A DNA stretch of 34,406 nucleotides from Candidatus Gastranaerophilales bacterium (GTDB lineage: Bacteria; Cyanobacteriota; Vampirovibrionia; Gastranaerophilales; Gastranaerophilaceae). The notes under the pieces are model-generated. The model ran no database searches. It worked only from the letters and a program-made list of their open reading frames with translations, and was not told the DNA's origin. Positions 22,159-30,326 of this stretch are shown in pieces (the stretch's first letter is position 1; each line of letters begins with the position of its first letter). A program made the translations under genes and the position numbers. The stretch spans positions 1-34,406 of the forward strand of contig CALUPJ010000074.1 in the NCBI GenBank assembly GCA_944322555.1, written 5' to 3'.

Positions 22159-22754
22159 TACAATACGCCGTCGGCATGTCACTCGGGCCAACATCTTCCG
22201 TGGAAAGCGGAATCGCAGTCTTAGAACTTTCAACCAAAAAACTGATTTATGTCGATAAATTGTTTTCGATGAATGATGTGCAGTTATTTTTTGATAACTA
22301 TACTTCTCTTAAAGATTCCGTAATATGTGTATCTATTCCCTGGGATAACACCATGCTGGAAGGCAAGTGGCGGGTGCTTTCCAAACCTTACCAACTTATA
22401 CATTCACACAAAGATGAATTTGTAAACAAAGATAATTGGATGCAAAGATTTTCAACAAGAGGCAGCGAGCTGTTTCTAAATCTAAAAAATGAAGGTATTG
22501 ATATTTCCAGATTTGAAGTTTATTTGACAAGACAAAAATTTAACCTGTATTCCAATTTCAAAGAACGCTCATCTGCAGACTGCAAATTTTTACAATCAGC
22601 ATTAAAATTTGAATACGGATTTGAAATGCCTGCAAATATGATGCCTGTTGCACAATTGGAAGCTATTGTCGGTACCTTGCTGGCACAGGAAAAACTTAAT
22701 GGAAACACCAAAGAAATATTTGAATTCCGGGGTTTATCCGTTCTGAATATTTAA
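22155..22754 (+). CDS. Unknown third gene of the motAB operon, possible RNase H-like fold
   Basis: A 199-residue protein started at ATG 22155, which overlaps the motB stop (ATGA) and follows a GAGG. The N-terminus AVGMSLGPTSSVESGIAVLEL followed by KKLIYVDKL reads as the first two strands of an RNase H-like/actin-like fold, and VICVSIPWDN as a later strand with a terminal acidic residue. The middle is helical, and PVAQLEAIVGTLLAQEKL resembles the helix near the end of such folds. Resemblance to RuvX or DUF429 proteins is only in pattern, and the catalytic carboxylates are not clearly conserved, so nuclease activity is not claimed. The four-base overlap ties its translation to motB and hints at a job linked to the stator. 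No membrane segment or signal peptide is seen. Confidence 0.75.
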   Translation: MIQYAVGMSLGPTSSVESGIAVLELSTKKLIYVDKLFSMNDVQLFFDNYTSLKDSVICVSIPWDNTMLEGKWRVLSKPYQLIHSHKDEFVNKDNWMQRFSTRGSELFLNLKNEGIDISRFEVYLTRQKFNLYSNFKERSSADCKFLQSALKFEYGFEMPANMMPVAQLEAIVGTLLAQEKLNGNTKEIFEFRGLSVLNI

Positions 22755-22790
22755 AGCTTTTTGTTTTACTGTTTTCTTTATCTGAATCCG

Positions 22791-22812
22791 CGGAAAAATT
22801 AAAATTTTTCCG
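22791..22812. terminator. Hairpin after the motAB operon
   Basis: CGGAAAAAT (22791-22799) pairs with ATTTTTCCG (22804-22812) across a TAAA loop. The T-run lies inside the stem rather than after it, so termination would be weak. The rest of the gap to 23042 shows no gene and no known RNA; a smaller imperfect stem (TGTGTGC/GTACACA) lies just downstream. Confidence 0.4.
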
Positions 22813-23042
22813 GTAAACACTTGGAAACGGTTTCACATCAGATTGTGTGCTATCCCGTACACAGCTCGATATTCACGCACCAGACATCGGATCTGAAAAA
22901 GTTCGGGAATTTGCCATTCTTCAAGTTTTCCGCTGCCTCATCTTCTTGTAAACATTTGTAAAAATATCTTAATAATAAAGCAATTTTTTTTATTTAGCTG
23001 TATTAATAATATATGAGTGTAGATGTCGAAAGGAAGTAATTT

Positions 23043-24347
23043 ATGGTTCAATCAGTCGATAATAATGTTAACAAGCCCAACTATAACGCAGTAAGAATTA
23101 ACATAAAAAAGCCTGAATTAAATGTTGGTGATAACACGGTAACAAATGATAAAGGTATTTTTAACGCGGTTGATATAAATATTGATAATCCTACAGTCAA
23201 TACAGAACCTAAAAAAATATATGATTATCCCGAAGCACAAGAGCTTGTAACTTATGATAACATCAGACAAGTTCCGCTGCCGCAAGGTTTTCATTTTGCA
23301 TACCAGACAACAAACGTTATTCTTCCCAAGATTGAAAACGAATTAGAAGTGGAAGTTCCGGAAGCTGAAGAAGCAGAGAACACAGAAGAAGAACAAGAAG
23401 CAGTTCTGCCGGATGAAGTTGAAGAATTTCTCATGACGGCAGAAACAGAATACCCGCAGGACTTGGCACCTGCTGCGGAAACAACAATTCTGCCGGAAGA
23501 TGAAGCTGCAAAGACTGTAACTGAAGAAAAAAATATTGCAGAAACCGAAGCTGCCGCTCAAAAAACAGAAACATCCGCTTTGGAAGAAAAAAAAAATAAC
23601 GACGAAATAAAAGTTCCTTCCCCATCATTTACAAGTTTGGAAGCAGAAAAAAGTGTTCAGCCGAAAAGACCTGAAATTATTCCGGGCGAAGAAATAAAAC
23701 CGGAAGTGGATATTCCGCTTGTTATATCTAATCTTACAAATAAAGACTTTGATGTCCAGGCTCAACAAATGGAAGAAATTGCAAGAATATCTTTGGATAA
23801 TCCCCAAAATGCAGTTCCTTATATTGTCAAAGAAGTTTTTGCAAGTTTGATTGATATAACAAAGAAAGACACGAAAGACCTTCCTGCCCCGACAAATGAA
23901 CAAATAGAAGCAAGGAAGAAAATTATCGCAAACTTTATTGCAATGGAAACGGCTAATTCTCCGCAAACAAAACTCCCGTATAACATAACAGAAAAAGAAA
24001 TAGCTATCGCGAGCGAAATTTCACCCATGGAACAAGCCGAACGCAACAAAGAATATGCCCTCTATACAATGGCTATTCTGGCAAAAGTTTACACTGATGA
24101 AGTTGAAAGACACACAGGAAACATTGTCCCGATGACGGATATTCCGGGAGTATCCGCAACAGTAGATGCATTAAGATATAATCCTAATTCAGGTGTAAAA
24201 ATAGCCGCAATTGATGCTCTTAGACATATACAAAGACCTGAATACAAAGAAGAATTAACAACACTCTATACTCTTGCACAGGCAGATACAAACCCGCAGG
24301 TATCATTATCTGCATCAAGAGCATTACAAGGAATACAACAACAATAA
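23043..24347 (+). CDS. Acidic protein with a HEAT-like C-terminus
   Basis: A 434-residue protein of unknown function. The ATG at 23043 follows AAAGGAAG at a good distance. Residues about 1-60 contain two related stretches, YNAVRINIKKPELNV and FNAVDINIDNPTVNT, a short internal repeat. Residues about 95-220 are low-complexity and very acidic (E, A, T, P), probably disordered. From about 225 it becomes helical: LVISNLTNKDFDVQAQQMEE, then ALYTMAILAKVYTDEV. The end, VKIAAIDALRHI and VSLSASRALQGIQ, has the pattern of HEAT-repeat helices (short antiparallel pairs used as protein-binding scaffolds). There is no signal peptide or membrane segment. It stands alone, closed by a strong terminator shared with the convergent operon. 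Confidence 0.78.
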   Translation: MVQSVDNNVNKPNYNAVRINIKKPELNVGDNTVTNDKGIFNAVDINIDNPTVNTEPKKIYDYPEAQELVTYDNIRQVPLPQGFHFAYQTTNVILPKIENELEVEVPEAEEAENTEEEQEAVLPDEVEEFLMTAETEYPQDLAPAAETTILPEDEAAKTVTEEKNIAETEAAAQKTETSALEEKKNNDEIKVPSPSFTSLEAEKSVQPKRPEIIPGEEIKPEVDIPLVISNLTNKDFDVQAQQMEEIARISLDNPQNAVPYIVKEVFASLIDITKKDTKDLPAPTNEQIEARKKIIANFIAMETANSPQTKLPYNITEKEIAIASEISPMEQAERNKEYALYTMAILAKVYTDEVERHTGNIVPMTDIPGVSATVDALRYNPNSGVKIAAIDALRHIQRPEYKEELTTLYTLAQADTNPQVSLSASRALQGIQQQ

Positions 24348-24367
24348 CAATTATTACTACACACAAA

Positions 24368-24400
24368 AATGCGGGTGACTTTAAAAAAGTCACCCGCATT
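24368..24400. terminator. Strong bidirectional terminator
   Basis: A perfect 15-base inverted repeat (24368-24382 with 24386-24400, core GCGGGTGACTTT) has a three-base AAA loop, with A-rich sequence on one side and TTTATTT on the other. It serves both the forward HEAT-like gene and the reverse LTxxQ gene, which converge here. Confidence 0.92.
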
Positions 24401-24412
24401 TATTTACACAAT

Positions 24413-24982
24413 TTATTCTGAAACAGGCTGAATACATTTTTTCTCTGCACATTCTTTTTTTCTTTGTTCAAAACGCTGGCGCCCTTCTTTCTTCATTTGT
24501 TTCAGGATTTTTTTCTGATCACGCGTTAATATGGATTCAAATTCTTTCATATTTTTCTTTCTTATCACTCCGGCTTGCTTTTCCAAATCCTGAATTTCTT
24601 TGTCTAAAACCGCCAGTTTTTCTTCCTGTGCCCATGTCGCCAAACGTGAGCGTTTTACCATTTCAGCCTCTTGTTTTTTAGCCATAAGCTGTTCCATTAT
24701 CGGTTTCATCTGCTGATGCGCTTTTAAACGAAGCTCTCTTGCTTCTGTCTTTTGAGCTTCCGTAAGCCCGAGCTTCTGTTCAAAAGCAGCTTCTCTTGCT
24801 TTGCGAAGCTTTATCATTTCTTCTTTAGAAGGTCTTTCTCTCTTTATACCCTCATTTGCAGGAACAGTAGACTCTACCGCCTTATTATCTTCATTAACCG
24901 CTTTTGCGTTATCTACCGCTGCCGCATATGATACGGAGGATAACAAGCATAAACCACACATTAAAATTGCTAATTTTTTCAT
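24413..24982 (-). CDS. Periplasmic LTxxQ-motif protein, Spy/CpxP-like
   Basis: A 189-residue secreted protein. Residues 1-21 are a clear Sec signal peptide (MKKLAILMCGLCLLSSVSYA), with cleavage likely after an Ala near 20-22. The mature part is long, charged and helical, with two LTxxQ motifs: LTEAQ at 73-77 and LTRDQ at 152-156. This is the signature of the Spy/CpxP group, cradle-shaped periplasmic chaperones and stress sensors. CnrX-type metal sensors share the fold, but only one histidine is visible here, so a CnrX-like metal site is not supported. Two cysteines near the end (C178, C183) might form a disulfide. GAGG precedes the ATG. It begins 14 bases after the ECF sigma gene and is surely co-transcribed with it, so it is either the sensor of the system or its effector. 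Confidence 0.82.
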   Translation of the reverse strand: MKKLAILMCGLCLLSSVSYAAAVDNAKAVNEDNKAVESTVPANEGIKRERPSKEEMIKLRKAREAAFEQKLGLTEAQKTEARELRLKAHQQMKPIMEQLMAKKQEAEMVKRSRLATWAQEEKLAVLDKEIQDLEKQAGVIRKKNMKEFESILTRDQKKILKQMKKEGRQRFEQRKKECAEKKCIQPVSE

Positions 24983-24996
24983 AAATATTACCTCAC

Positions 24997-25494
24997 TTAC
25001 AATAAATCTTCTAATACTGATGCTAATTCCTTTTTTGCATTATAAATCCTGGATTTAATTGTGCCTACAGGACATTTCAAACGTCCCGCAGCTTCTTCGT
25101 ACGTACATCCGTATATTTCACATAACATAATTGTTTCTTTTAATTTCGGTTTTAAATTATCAATTGCATTAATAATCCTTCTTTGTCTTTCAATACCGGA
25201 AGCCTTATCTTCCGGAGTCATTTTATTATCTTTAATTGTATTCATTACAACTTCATCACTGACAGATGTTTGGCTGTGCTTAAATGCAGAAGATTTCAGA
25301 AAATCTTTTGATGTGTTTTTTGCAATTGTATTTACCCAGCTTTTGAAACTCCCGCGTTCTTCATATTTATCACGGTTCTTCCAGAGTTTTATAAAAACTT
25401 CCTGTTCCAAATCTTCGTTTTCTTGTTTTGTTATTAAACGTATTATATTTTTTACGTTTTGTTTGTTTGCTTTAATAATTTCGTTAAAATCCAT
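24997..25494 (-). CDS. ECF-type RNA polymerase sigma factor
   Basis: A 165-residue sigma-70 family factor of the extracytoplasmic-function group, with only regions 2 and 4. Region 2 shows DLEQEVFIKLWKNRDKYEE followed by FKSWVNTIAKNTSKDFLK, which binds core polymerase and melts the -10. Region 4 is LKPKLKETIMLCEIYGCTYE then AAGRLKCPVGTIKSRIYNAK, the helix-turn-helix that reads the -35. The ATG overlaps the anti-sigma stop by one base (TAATG), and GGTGG lies just upstream. The order anti-sigma, sigma, LTxxQ protein on one transcript suggests a self-contained envelope-response unit. Its likely promoter is described at 25861-25889. Confidence 0.92.
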   Translation of the reverse strand: MDFNEIIKANKQNVKNIIRLITKQENEDLEQEVFIKLWKNRDKYEERGSFKSWVNTIAKNTSKDFLKSSAFKHSQTSVSDEVVMNTIKDNKMTPEDKASGIERQRRIINAIDNLKPKLKETIMLCEIYGCTYEEAAGRLKCPVGTIKSRIYNAKKELASVLEDLL

Positions 25495-25844
25495 TAATCC
25501 ACCATTAACAGTCCGTAAGAATCAACGGGGAATCCCAAATCCTCCGCAGATAAACTTTCACCATAGCGCAAAGTATCCATTAAATCATCATTATTTGCGG
25601 CAACACCGAATGTTAATGTTGAAAATACCAACAGCATTAAAACACAGGCTGCTTTAAAAGCCTTTCTACGCTGCTTGTTTCTTTTTGCCAGATAATGGAA
25701 TTTTACTTCACCTATAAGTTCAGAAACTTTTTGCATTTTTTCGTGTTCCTGACGGCACTCTTCACATTCTTCAAGATGCTTTTCCAAAGAGTCGGCATTC
25801 GAAAATACAAACAGTCCTTCATATTTTGAGCATTTATTTTCCAT
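25494..25844 (-). CDS. Membrane-bound zinc-finger anti-sigma factor
   Basis: A 116-residue anti-sigma factor. The cytoplasmic N-terminal part has C5 and the motif H23-LEE-C27-EE-C30, the HxxxCxxC pattern of ZAS anti-sigma domains, which bind region 2/4 of their sigma factor. One membrane helix lies at about 63-82 (FKAACVLMLLVFSTLTFGVA). The remaining 34 residues would lie in the periplasm, too few for a full sensor domain, so the signal may come through another protein such as the LTxxQ product. The gene is the first of its operon; GAGGT precedes the ATG. It is directly upstream of the ECF sigma gene, which is the usual partner arrangement, although in most systems the sigma gene comes first. 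Confidence 0.85.
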   Translation of the reverse strand: MENKCSKYEGLFVFSNADSLEKHLEECEECRQEHEKMQKVSELIGEVKFHYLAKRNKQRRKAFKAACVLMLLVFSTLTFGVAANNDDLMDTLRYGESLSAEDLGFPVDSYGLLMVD

Positions 25845-25860
25845 GATTTACCTCTATATT

Positions 25861-25889
25861 AGTATAACGAAAAATAAAAAATTTTGTTC
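25861..25889 (-). promoter_or_regulatory. Candidate ECF-type promoter of the anti-sigma/sigma operon
   Basis: On the reverse strand GAAC (25886-25889) is followed after 16 bases by CGTT (25866-25869), close to the GGAAC-N16-CGT pattern of many ECF promoters and placed right before the operon. A housekeeping -10 (TATACT, 25861-25866) overlaps it with a poor -35. Autoregulation is inferred. Confidence 0.45.
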
Positions 25890-26011
25890 AATTAAAAATA
25901 GCTTATTCATAAATATTAAGTTTTGTAAAAATTTTTCTTAAAAATAACAAAAAAAAAATTTTACAGGTTTTAAAAACAGTATAAAGCTCTCTCTTCTTAT
26001 TTAAACGGACA

Positions 26012-26039
26012 GGCCTTGATTTTACAAGGTCTTTTTTTT
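26012..26039 (+). terminator. Forward-oriented intrinsic terminator in a reverse-strand region
   Basis: GGCCTTG (26012-26018) pairs with CAAGGTC (26025-26031, one G-U), followed by eight T at 26032-26039. Both neighbouring genes, proB and the anti-sigma gene, are on the reverse strand, so it ends a forward transcript that would start in the 25850-26000 region. It cannot serve proB. Confidence 0.75.
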
Positions 26040-26045
26040 ATGTAC

Positions 26046-27191
26046 TTATACCAATCCTGTAATATTATCCCTTGTGATTACTGCATCGTAATTTTTGTAA
26101 CCTAAAATATGCTCAATATTATTTGAATGAGAGCCGACAATAAGTCTGCATTCCTGTGAGTTATAATTCACCATGCCTCTGGCAAATTCTACATTGTTTT
26201 CATCCATAATAGATACGACTTCTCCTTGTTTAAAGTCGTTTATGACACTTAAAATTCCGATTGGCAAAAGACTTGAGCATTGCTCAAGTATTGCTTTTTT
26301 AGCACCTTCATTTACAACAAGACCGCCTATAATATTTGTTGCATAACCAATCCAACGTTTTTTGTCAGGCAAATTTTCATTGGTAGGCAGAAACATCGTA
26401 CCGATTTCTTCTTTATTAAAAATTTTATCAAGGACATAAGGTATTTTGCCGTTTGCAATGAGAACTTTTCCTCCGAAACGTGTAACGAGTTTTGCGGCCT
26501 CAAGTTTTGTTCTCATACCGCCACGGCCGCCTTCAGAAGCATCAGCACCCAATGACATAATTTCATCGGTTACACCGTTTACTTCCTTGATAAATTCGGC
26601 ATTAGGATTTTCTTTCGGATTAGCAGTATACAGGCCTTCAACATCCGATAAGAGTATGAGTAAATCCGCATCCAATTCGCTTGCAACAAGTGCAGAAAGC
26701 TTATCATTATCGGAAAAACATACTTTCATTCCAGACATTATGGCATTCATCTTAATTGTAGATACAGTATCATTTTGGTTAATAATAGGAACAACACCGA
26801 ATTCCAAAATCTTATTCAGAGTGGTTCGAAGACTCAAATACCTGTATCTTAAAGAAAAATCATCTTCTGTTAATAGAATTTGGGCAATGGGTATGTCATA
26901 AATCCCGAAACCGTTTTCATAAAAAGACATCAACCTGCTTTGACCAACTGCCGCACAAGCCTGCTTCACTCCATCCTCTGCCGTAGAATCAAGATTAAGT
27001 TTCTTTTTCCCGAGACCGACCGCTCCGGAGGTCACAAGAATGACTTCTTTTCCGCTTTTTACTAGCTTGGACATATCCTCAATAAACGAATAAATACGGG
27101 AAATTGCAACTTCACCGTCCTCATTTCGTAAAACATTTGTCCCGAGTTTTATTACAATTCTTTTTACGTCAATAAATTCATCTCTGTTCAT
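26046..27191 (-). CDS. proB: Glutamate 5-kinase
   Basis: A 381-residue glutamate 5-kinase, which phosphorylates glutamate to gamma-glutamyl phosphate, the first and feedback-controlled step of proline synthesis. The amino-acid kinase domain covers about residues 1-255: IVIKLGTNVL binds phosphate, VILVTSGAVGLGKKKL is the glutamate loop, and NQNDTVS and FSDNDKLSALVA follow. GGRGGMRTKLEAAKLVTRFG is the conserved late motif. The C-terminal 100 residues, including VVNEGAKKAILEQCSSLLPIGI and GEVVSIMDENNVEFARGMVNY, form the PUA domain found in the long bacterial form. The ATG follows the thrC stop after one base with only a weak ribosome site, so translation is probably coupled. proA is not in the window. 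Confidence 0.96.
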   Translation of the reverse strand: MNRDEFIDVKRIVIKLGTNVLRNEDGEVAISRIYSFIEDMSKLVKSGKEVILVTSGAVGLGKKKLNLDSTAEDGVKQACAAVGQSRLMSFYENGFGIYDIPIAQILLTEDDFSLRYRYLSLRTTLNKILEFGVVPIINQNDTVSTIKMNAIMSGMKVCFSDNDKLSALVASELDADLLILLSDVEGLYTANPKENPNAEFIKEVNGVTDEIMSLGADASEGGRGGMRTKLEAAKLVTRFGGKVLIANGKIPYVLDKIFNKEEIGTMFLPTNENLPDKKRWIGYATNIIGGLVVNEGAKKAILEQCSSLLPIGILSVINDFKQGEVVSIMDENNVEFARGMVNYNSQECRLIVGSHSNNIEHILGYKNYDAVITRDNITGLV

Positions 27192-27192
27192 T

Positions 27193-28251
27193 TTATATAC
27201 CCATAGCTTTTAAAACATCACTTAATTCAGCGGAAGTCTTTTTTACATCCGAATTAGAAAATTTAATTGCGTTATCGGGATCCTTTAGTCCGTTACCCGT
27301 AAGTATACAAACTATATCTGCACCTTCTTGCAACAGCCCTTGCGAATGAGCCTGAATAAGCCCCGCAACCGATGCCGCACTGGCGGGTTCACAAAGAATT
27401 CCCTCCGTTGCTGCAAGCATCTTATAAGCTTCCACAATTTTTTCATCGGAAACACAGCCTATTTTACCTTTACTTTCATCTCTGGCGGTTTCTGCCTGCT
27501 TCCAGCTTGCGGGATTTCCGATACGAATTGCGGTCGCCAGAGTTTCGGGATTTGGTATTCTTTCCCCACGTACGATTGCGGCAGAGCCTTCAGCCTCATA
27601 TCCCATCATTTTAGGTAAATTTTTGATTGTACCTTCCGAAAAATATTCTTTATAACCTTTCCAGTATGCTGTAATATTTCCGGCATTTCCTACCGGAATA
27701 AAATGATATTCCGGAGCTTTGCCCAGAGCATCGCAAATTTCGAAAGCTCCGGTTTTTTGTCCTTCAATTCTGTACGGGTTAACCGAGTTTACAAGTGTAA
27801 TAGGATAGTTTGCGGAAATCTCTCTGACACAATCCAGTGCCCTATCAAAATTCCCTTGTATTGCAATTATTTCTGCTCCGTACATCATTGCCTGCGAAAG
27901 TTTTCCCAGAGCAATGTATCCGTCCGGTATAAGTACAAAGGTCTTAAGTCCTGCTTTTGCACCGTATGCAGCTGCAGAAGCCGAGGTATTTCCAGTCGAT
28001 GCACAAATAATAGCTTTGGCTCCGTCTTCTTTCGCTTTGGTAACAGCCATTGTCATACCGCGGTCTTTAAAACTGCCCGTAGGGTTGCAGCCTTCAAACT
28101 TTAAATAAATATTAGCTTCCAGACCGATTTTTTTTGCAAGATTATCTGCTTTTATAAGAGGGGTATTGCCTTCATTCAAAGTAACAACAGGTGTTGAATC
28201 AGATACCGGCAAATATTTTCTGTATTTATTAATTAATCCCTGATAATACAT
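27193..28251 (-). CDS. thrC: Threonine synthase
   Basis: A 352-residue PLP enzyme that converts O-phosphohomoserine to threonine, the last step of the pathway. Its length and opening [16 protein letters not shown] match the short cyanobacterial and Gram-positive class. [19 protein letters not shown] precedes the cofactor lysine in [12 protein letters not shown] (K62). [14 protein letters not shown] binds the cofactor phosphate, and [15 protein letters not shown] is a second conserved loop. [12 protein letters not shown] lies near the C-terminus. ATG 28251 is chosen because GGGAGG sits 5 bases before it; a TTG at 28269 would only add six residues and overlap hom. It starts one base after the hom stop and is followed by proB after one base. 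No thrB is present between or beside them. Confidence 0.96.
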   Translation of the reverse strand: MYYQGLINKYRKYLPVSDSTPVVTLNEGNTPLIKADNLAKKIGLEANIYLKFEGCNPTGSFKDRGMTMAVTKAKEDGAKAIICASTGNTSASAAAYGAKAGLKTFVLIPDGYIALGKLSQAMMYGAEIIAIQGNFDRALDCVREISANYPITLVNSVNPYRIEGQKTGAFEICDALGKAPEYHFIPVGNAGNITAYWKGYKEYFSEGTIKNLPKMMGYEAEGSAAIVRGERIPNPETLATAIRIGNPASWKQAETARDESKGKIGCVSDEKIVEAYKMLAATEGILCEPASAASVAGLIQAHSQGLLQEGADIVCILTGNGLKDPDNAIKFSNSDVKKTSAELSDVLKAMGI

Positions 28252-28252
28252 T

Positions 28253-29515
28253 TTATCCTCCCTCTGCAACTCTTATTATACTGTTTACCGTACAATCATT
28301 TAATTCTTCCACAGCTTCGCGTATAAGTTTTTCACGACAGCGTTCCGTAATAACCGTAATATCGGCGGTATTATCTGCAGAGACACCTTTCTGCACAATA
28401 CTTGAAAGACTTATATTTTTATTTGCGCAAATAGTTCCGATTTTGGCAATGACACCTATGGCATTGGGGGCGGTAATTGAAATATAATATTTGTTATAAG
28501 TATCTTCAATCTTAACGGGATTAGCCTTAGAATGGTGATTGCATCTCATCATAGGCAGCATGTAGTCCGTATGCCCAAATTCAGAATGTATTGCCAGAAT
28601 ATCACCTACAACCGAACTCGCAGTTGGAAACTCACCGGCACCCGGACCTGACAAAACTATATCACCTATCGGATGTCCGCTCATTTCTACAGCATTAGTT
28701 ACATAATCAATATGAGCCAGCATACTGTTTTTTGATACCAGCATAGGATGAACTCTCACATCGGCATTATTATTTTCATCAATTTCAGCGCTTGCAATAA
28801 GCTTAATTTTATAGCCAAGCTCGTTGGCTTTTGCCATATCTTCTTTTCTTACTTTTGTTATTCCTTCTCTATAAACATTTTCAAGCTTTATTCTTGTTTT
28901 AAATGCAATGGTAGAAAGGGTTGTAATTTTATATGCCGCATCAAAACCTTCCACATCACCCGTCGGATCTGTTTCAGCATAACCCAGAGCCTGCGCTTCT
29001 TTCAAAACATCTTCATAAGATGCGCCATCTACATCCATTTTTGTAAGAATATAGTTTGTCGTTCCATTCAATATTGCCTGAATTTTTGTAATCTTGTTAC
29101 CTGCAAGAATTGTTTTAATAGGCATAATAATCGGTATACCGCCCGCAATTGCAGCTTCATAAAGAATAACGCGGTTATGTTCTTCCGCAAAGTTAAACAG
29201 TTCTTCGCCATGTTTAGCTAAAAGTTCTTTATTTGCGGTAACAATATGTTTACCGCTCTTAATTGCCGCTTCTATATAATCAAGGGCAGGATGAATACCT
29301 CCGATAAGCTCGACAATTACGTCAATTGAAGAATCGTTAACTAATTCATACGGATTATCCGTAAGCATTGAAACCGGAACATCCGCTTTACGCGGTTTAT
29401 TTAGATTTTTTACCGCAATTGTTACAATTTCAACACTGTCAATCTTTTGAAGAGTTTTATAAACTCCTGTACCGACAGTGCCAAAGCCGATTATACCTAT
29501 TCGCAATTTCTTCAT
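28253..29515 (-). CDS. hom: Homoserine dehydrogenase with ACT domain
   Basis: A 420-residue NAD(P)-dependent homoserine dehydrogenase, which reduces aspartate semialdehyde to homoserine, the branch point to threonine and methionine. The Rossmann motif is [15 protein letters not shown] (G10, G12, G15). [12 protein letters not shown] and [11 protein letters not shown] are core motifs. The catalytic part shows [12 protein letters not shown] and [19 protein letters not shown], with the conserved acidic and lysine residues. The last 80 residues, [18 protein letters not shown] and onwards, form an ACT domain, which usually gives threonine feedback. ATG 29515 follows AGGAG by about 7 bases and starts MKKLRIG; the ATG at 29530 overlaps that ribosome site. 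It is the first gene of hom-thrC-proB. Confidence 0.96.
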   Translation of the reverse strand: MKKLRIGIIGFGTVGTGVYKTLQKIDSVEIVTIAVKNLNKPRKADVPVSMLTDNPYELVNDSSIDVIVELIGGIHPALDYIEAAIKSGKHIVTANKELLAKHGEELFNFAEEHNRVILYEAAIAGGIPIIMPIKTILAGNKITKIQAILNGTTNYILTKMDVDGASYEDVLKEAQALGYAETDPTGDVEGFDAAYKITTLSTIAFKTRIKLENVYREGITKVRKEDMAKANELGYKIKLIASAEIDENNNADVRVHPMLVSKNSMLAHIDYVTNAVEMSGHPIGDIVLSGPGAGEFPTASSVVGDILAIHSEFGHTDYMLPMMRCNHHSKANPVKIEDTYNKYYISITAPNAIGVIAKIGTICANKNISLSSIVQKGVSADNTADITVITERCREKLIREAVEELNDCTVNSIIRVAEGG

Positions 29516-29582
29516 ACAATTCTCCTTCATCGGGTTTTATTATATCATAGATATACGTTGATAGGAAATTAGTTTTATATCA

Positions 29583-30257
29583 TTAGTCCAAATCCAAAAC
29601 TTTTTGCAAATCGTACTCTACTTTATCAATTGAATTCTTAATTTTTGAATTTTTATCATTCCTTAGCATGTTCGCACATTTAACAATCGACATTCGGGAA
29701 TTTATTATATAATAATTTTCAGCCCCGTTAGAAAGTTGGATACCGGTATTGCCGATAAAATCCGCAACTTTTTGATTGCAGCCCCGTTTATTTATTATCA
29801 GATTATTTCTTTTAGATACTGCTCTTAAAATAGAATACATTAAGCTATTTTCTACCGTAGATGCGGAATCATCTCTCAAAATCATACAATTGGTAACTCT
29901 TGCCGGATGAGTTCCAACGAAAACACCGGCAACCCCATCTATTTTTTCATTATTCCGTATAGCTATAAATGCCTGTTCTCTGTCATCAAAACCGGATTTT
30001 AAAATATTTTTAAAAAAATCAGAGAAAGCTTTTTTCGGCTCACCGTCATATATTCCATGAACATCATTCGGAAGAATTCTGTCTTTTCCGTTTATTACAT
30101 TAATACTTCTTCTTATAAAAGGAGCATCCCTGCGGGTTAGTTTATAAATTTCCACCAAATCTTGCTTGTCTTTAGATATTGCAGTTACCGCATATGCAAA
30201 TTTTGATGCTCTAAAAGCAGTCGGAACAAACCTTGCTCCCGAATTTTCTACACGCAT
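29583..30257 (-). CDS. Unknown protein, possibly GNAT-like
   Basis: A 224-residue protein I do not recognise. The ATG at 30257 follows AAAGGAG at 6-7 bases, so the gene is real and well translated. The N-terminus is RFVPTAFRASKFAYAV. DLVEIYKLTRRDAPFIRRSI, then FIAIRNNEKIDGVAGVFVG and VENSLMYSILRAVSKRNNLI are spaced like strands and helices of an acetyltransferase (GNAT) fold, but the acetyl-CoA loop (Q/RxxGxG/A) is not visible, so catalysis is doubtful. The C-terminus is charged and helical. No signal peptide or membrane helix is seen. It lies just upstream of hom in the same direction (67-base gap) and is divergent from the SulP gene. Confidence 0.72.
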   Translation of the reverse strand: MRVENSGARFVPTAFRASKFAYAVTAISKDKQDLVEIYKLTRRDAPFIRRSINVINGKDRILPNDVHGIYDGEPKKAFSDFFKNILKSGFDDREQAFIAIRNNEKIDGVAGVFVGTHPARVTNCMILRDDSASTVENSLMYSILRAVSKRNNLIINKRGCNQKVADFIGNTGIQLSNGAENYYIINSRMSIVKCANMLRNDKNSKIKNSIDKVEYDLQKVLDLD

Positions 30258-30311
30258 TCTTTTCTCCTTTTCTTATATTAAAACGCTGACAAAAATATTT
30301 TTGCTATTTTG

Positions 30312-30320
30312 TGCTAGGAT
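30312..30320 (+). promoter_or_regulatory. Extended -10 promoter giving a possibly leaderless sulP mRNA
   Basis: TG at 30312-30313, C, TAGGAT at 30315-30320, then six bases and the ATG at 30327. This is the same geometry as at 7507-7522. No Shine-Dalgarno can be placed between. Confidence 0.6.
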
Positions 30321-30326
30321 TAATTT

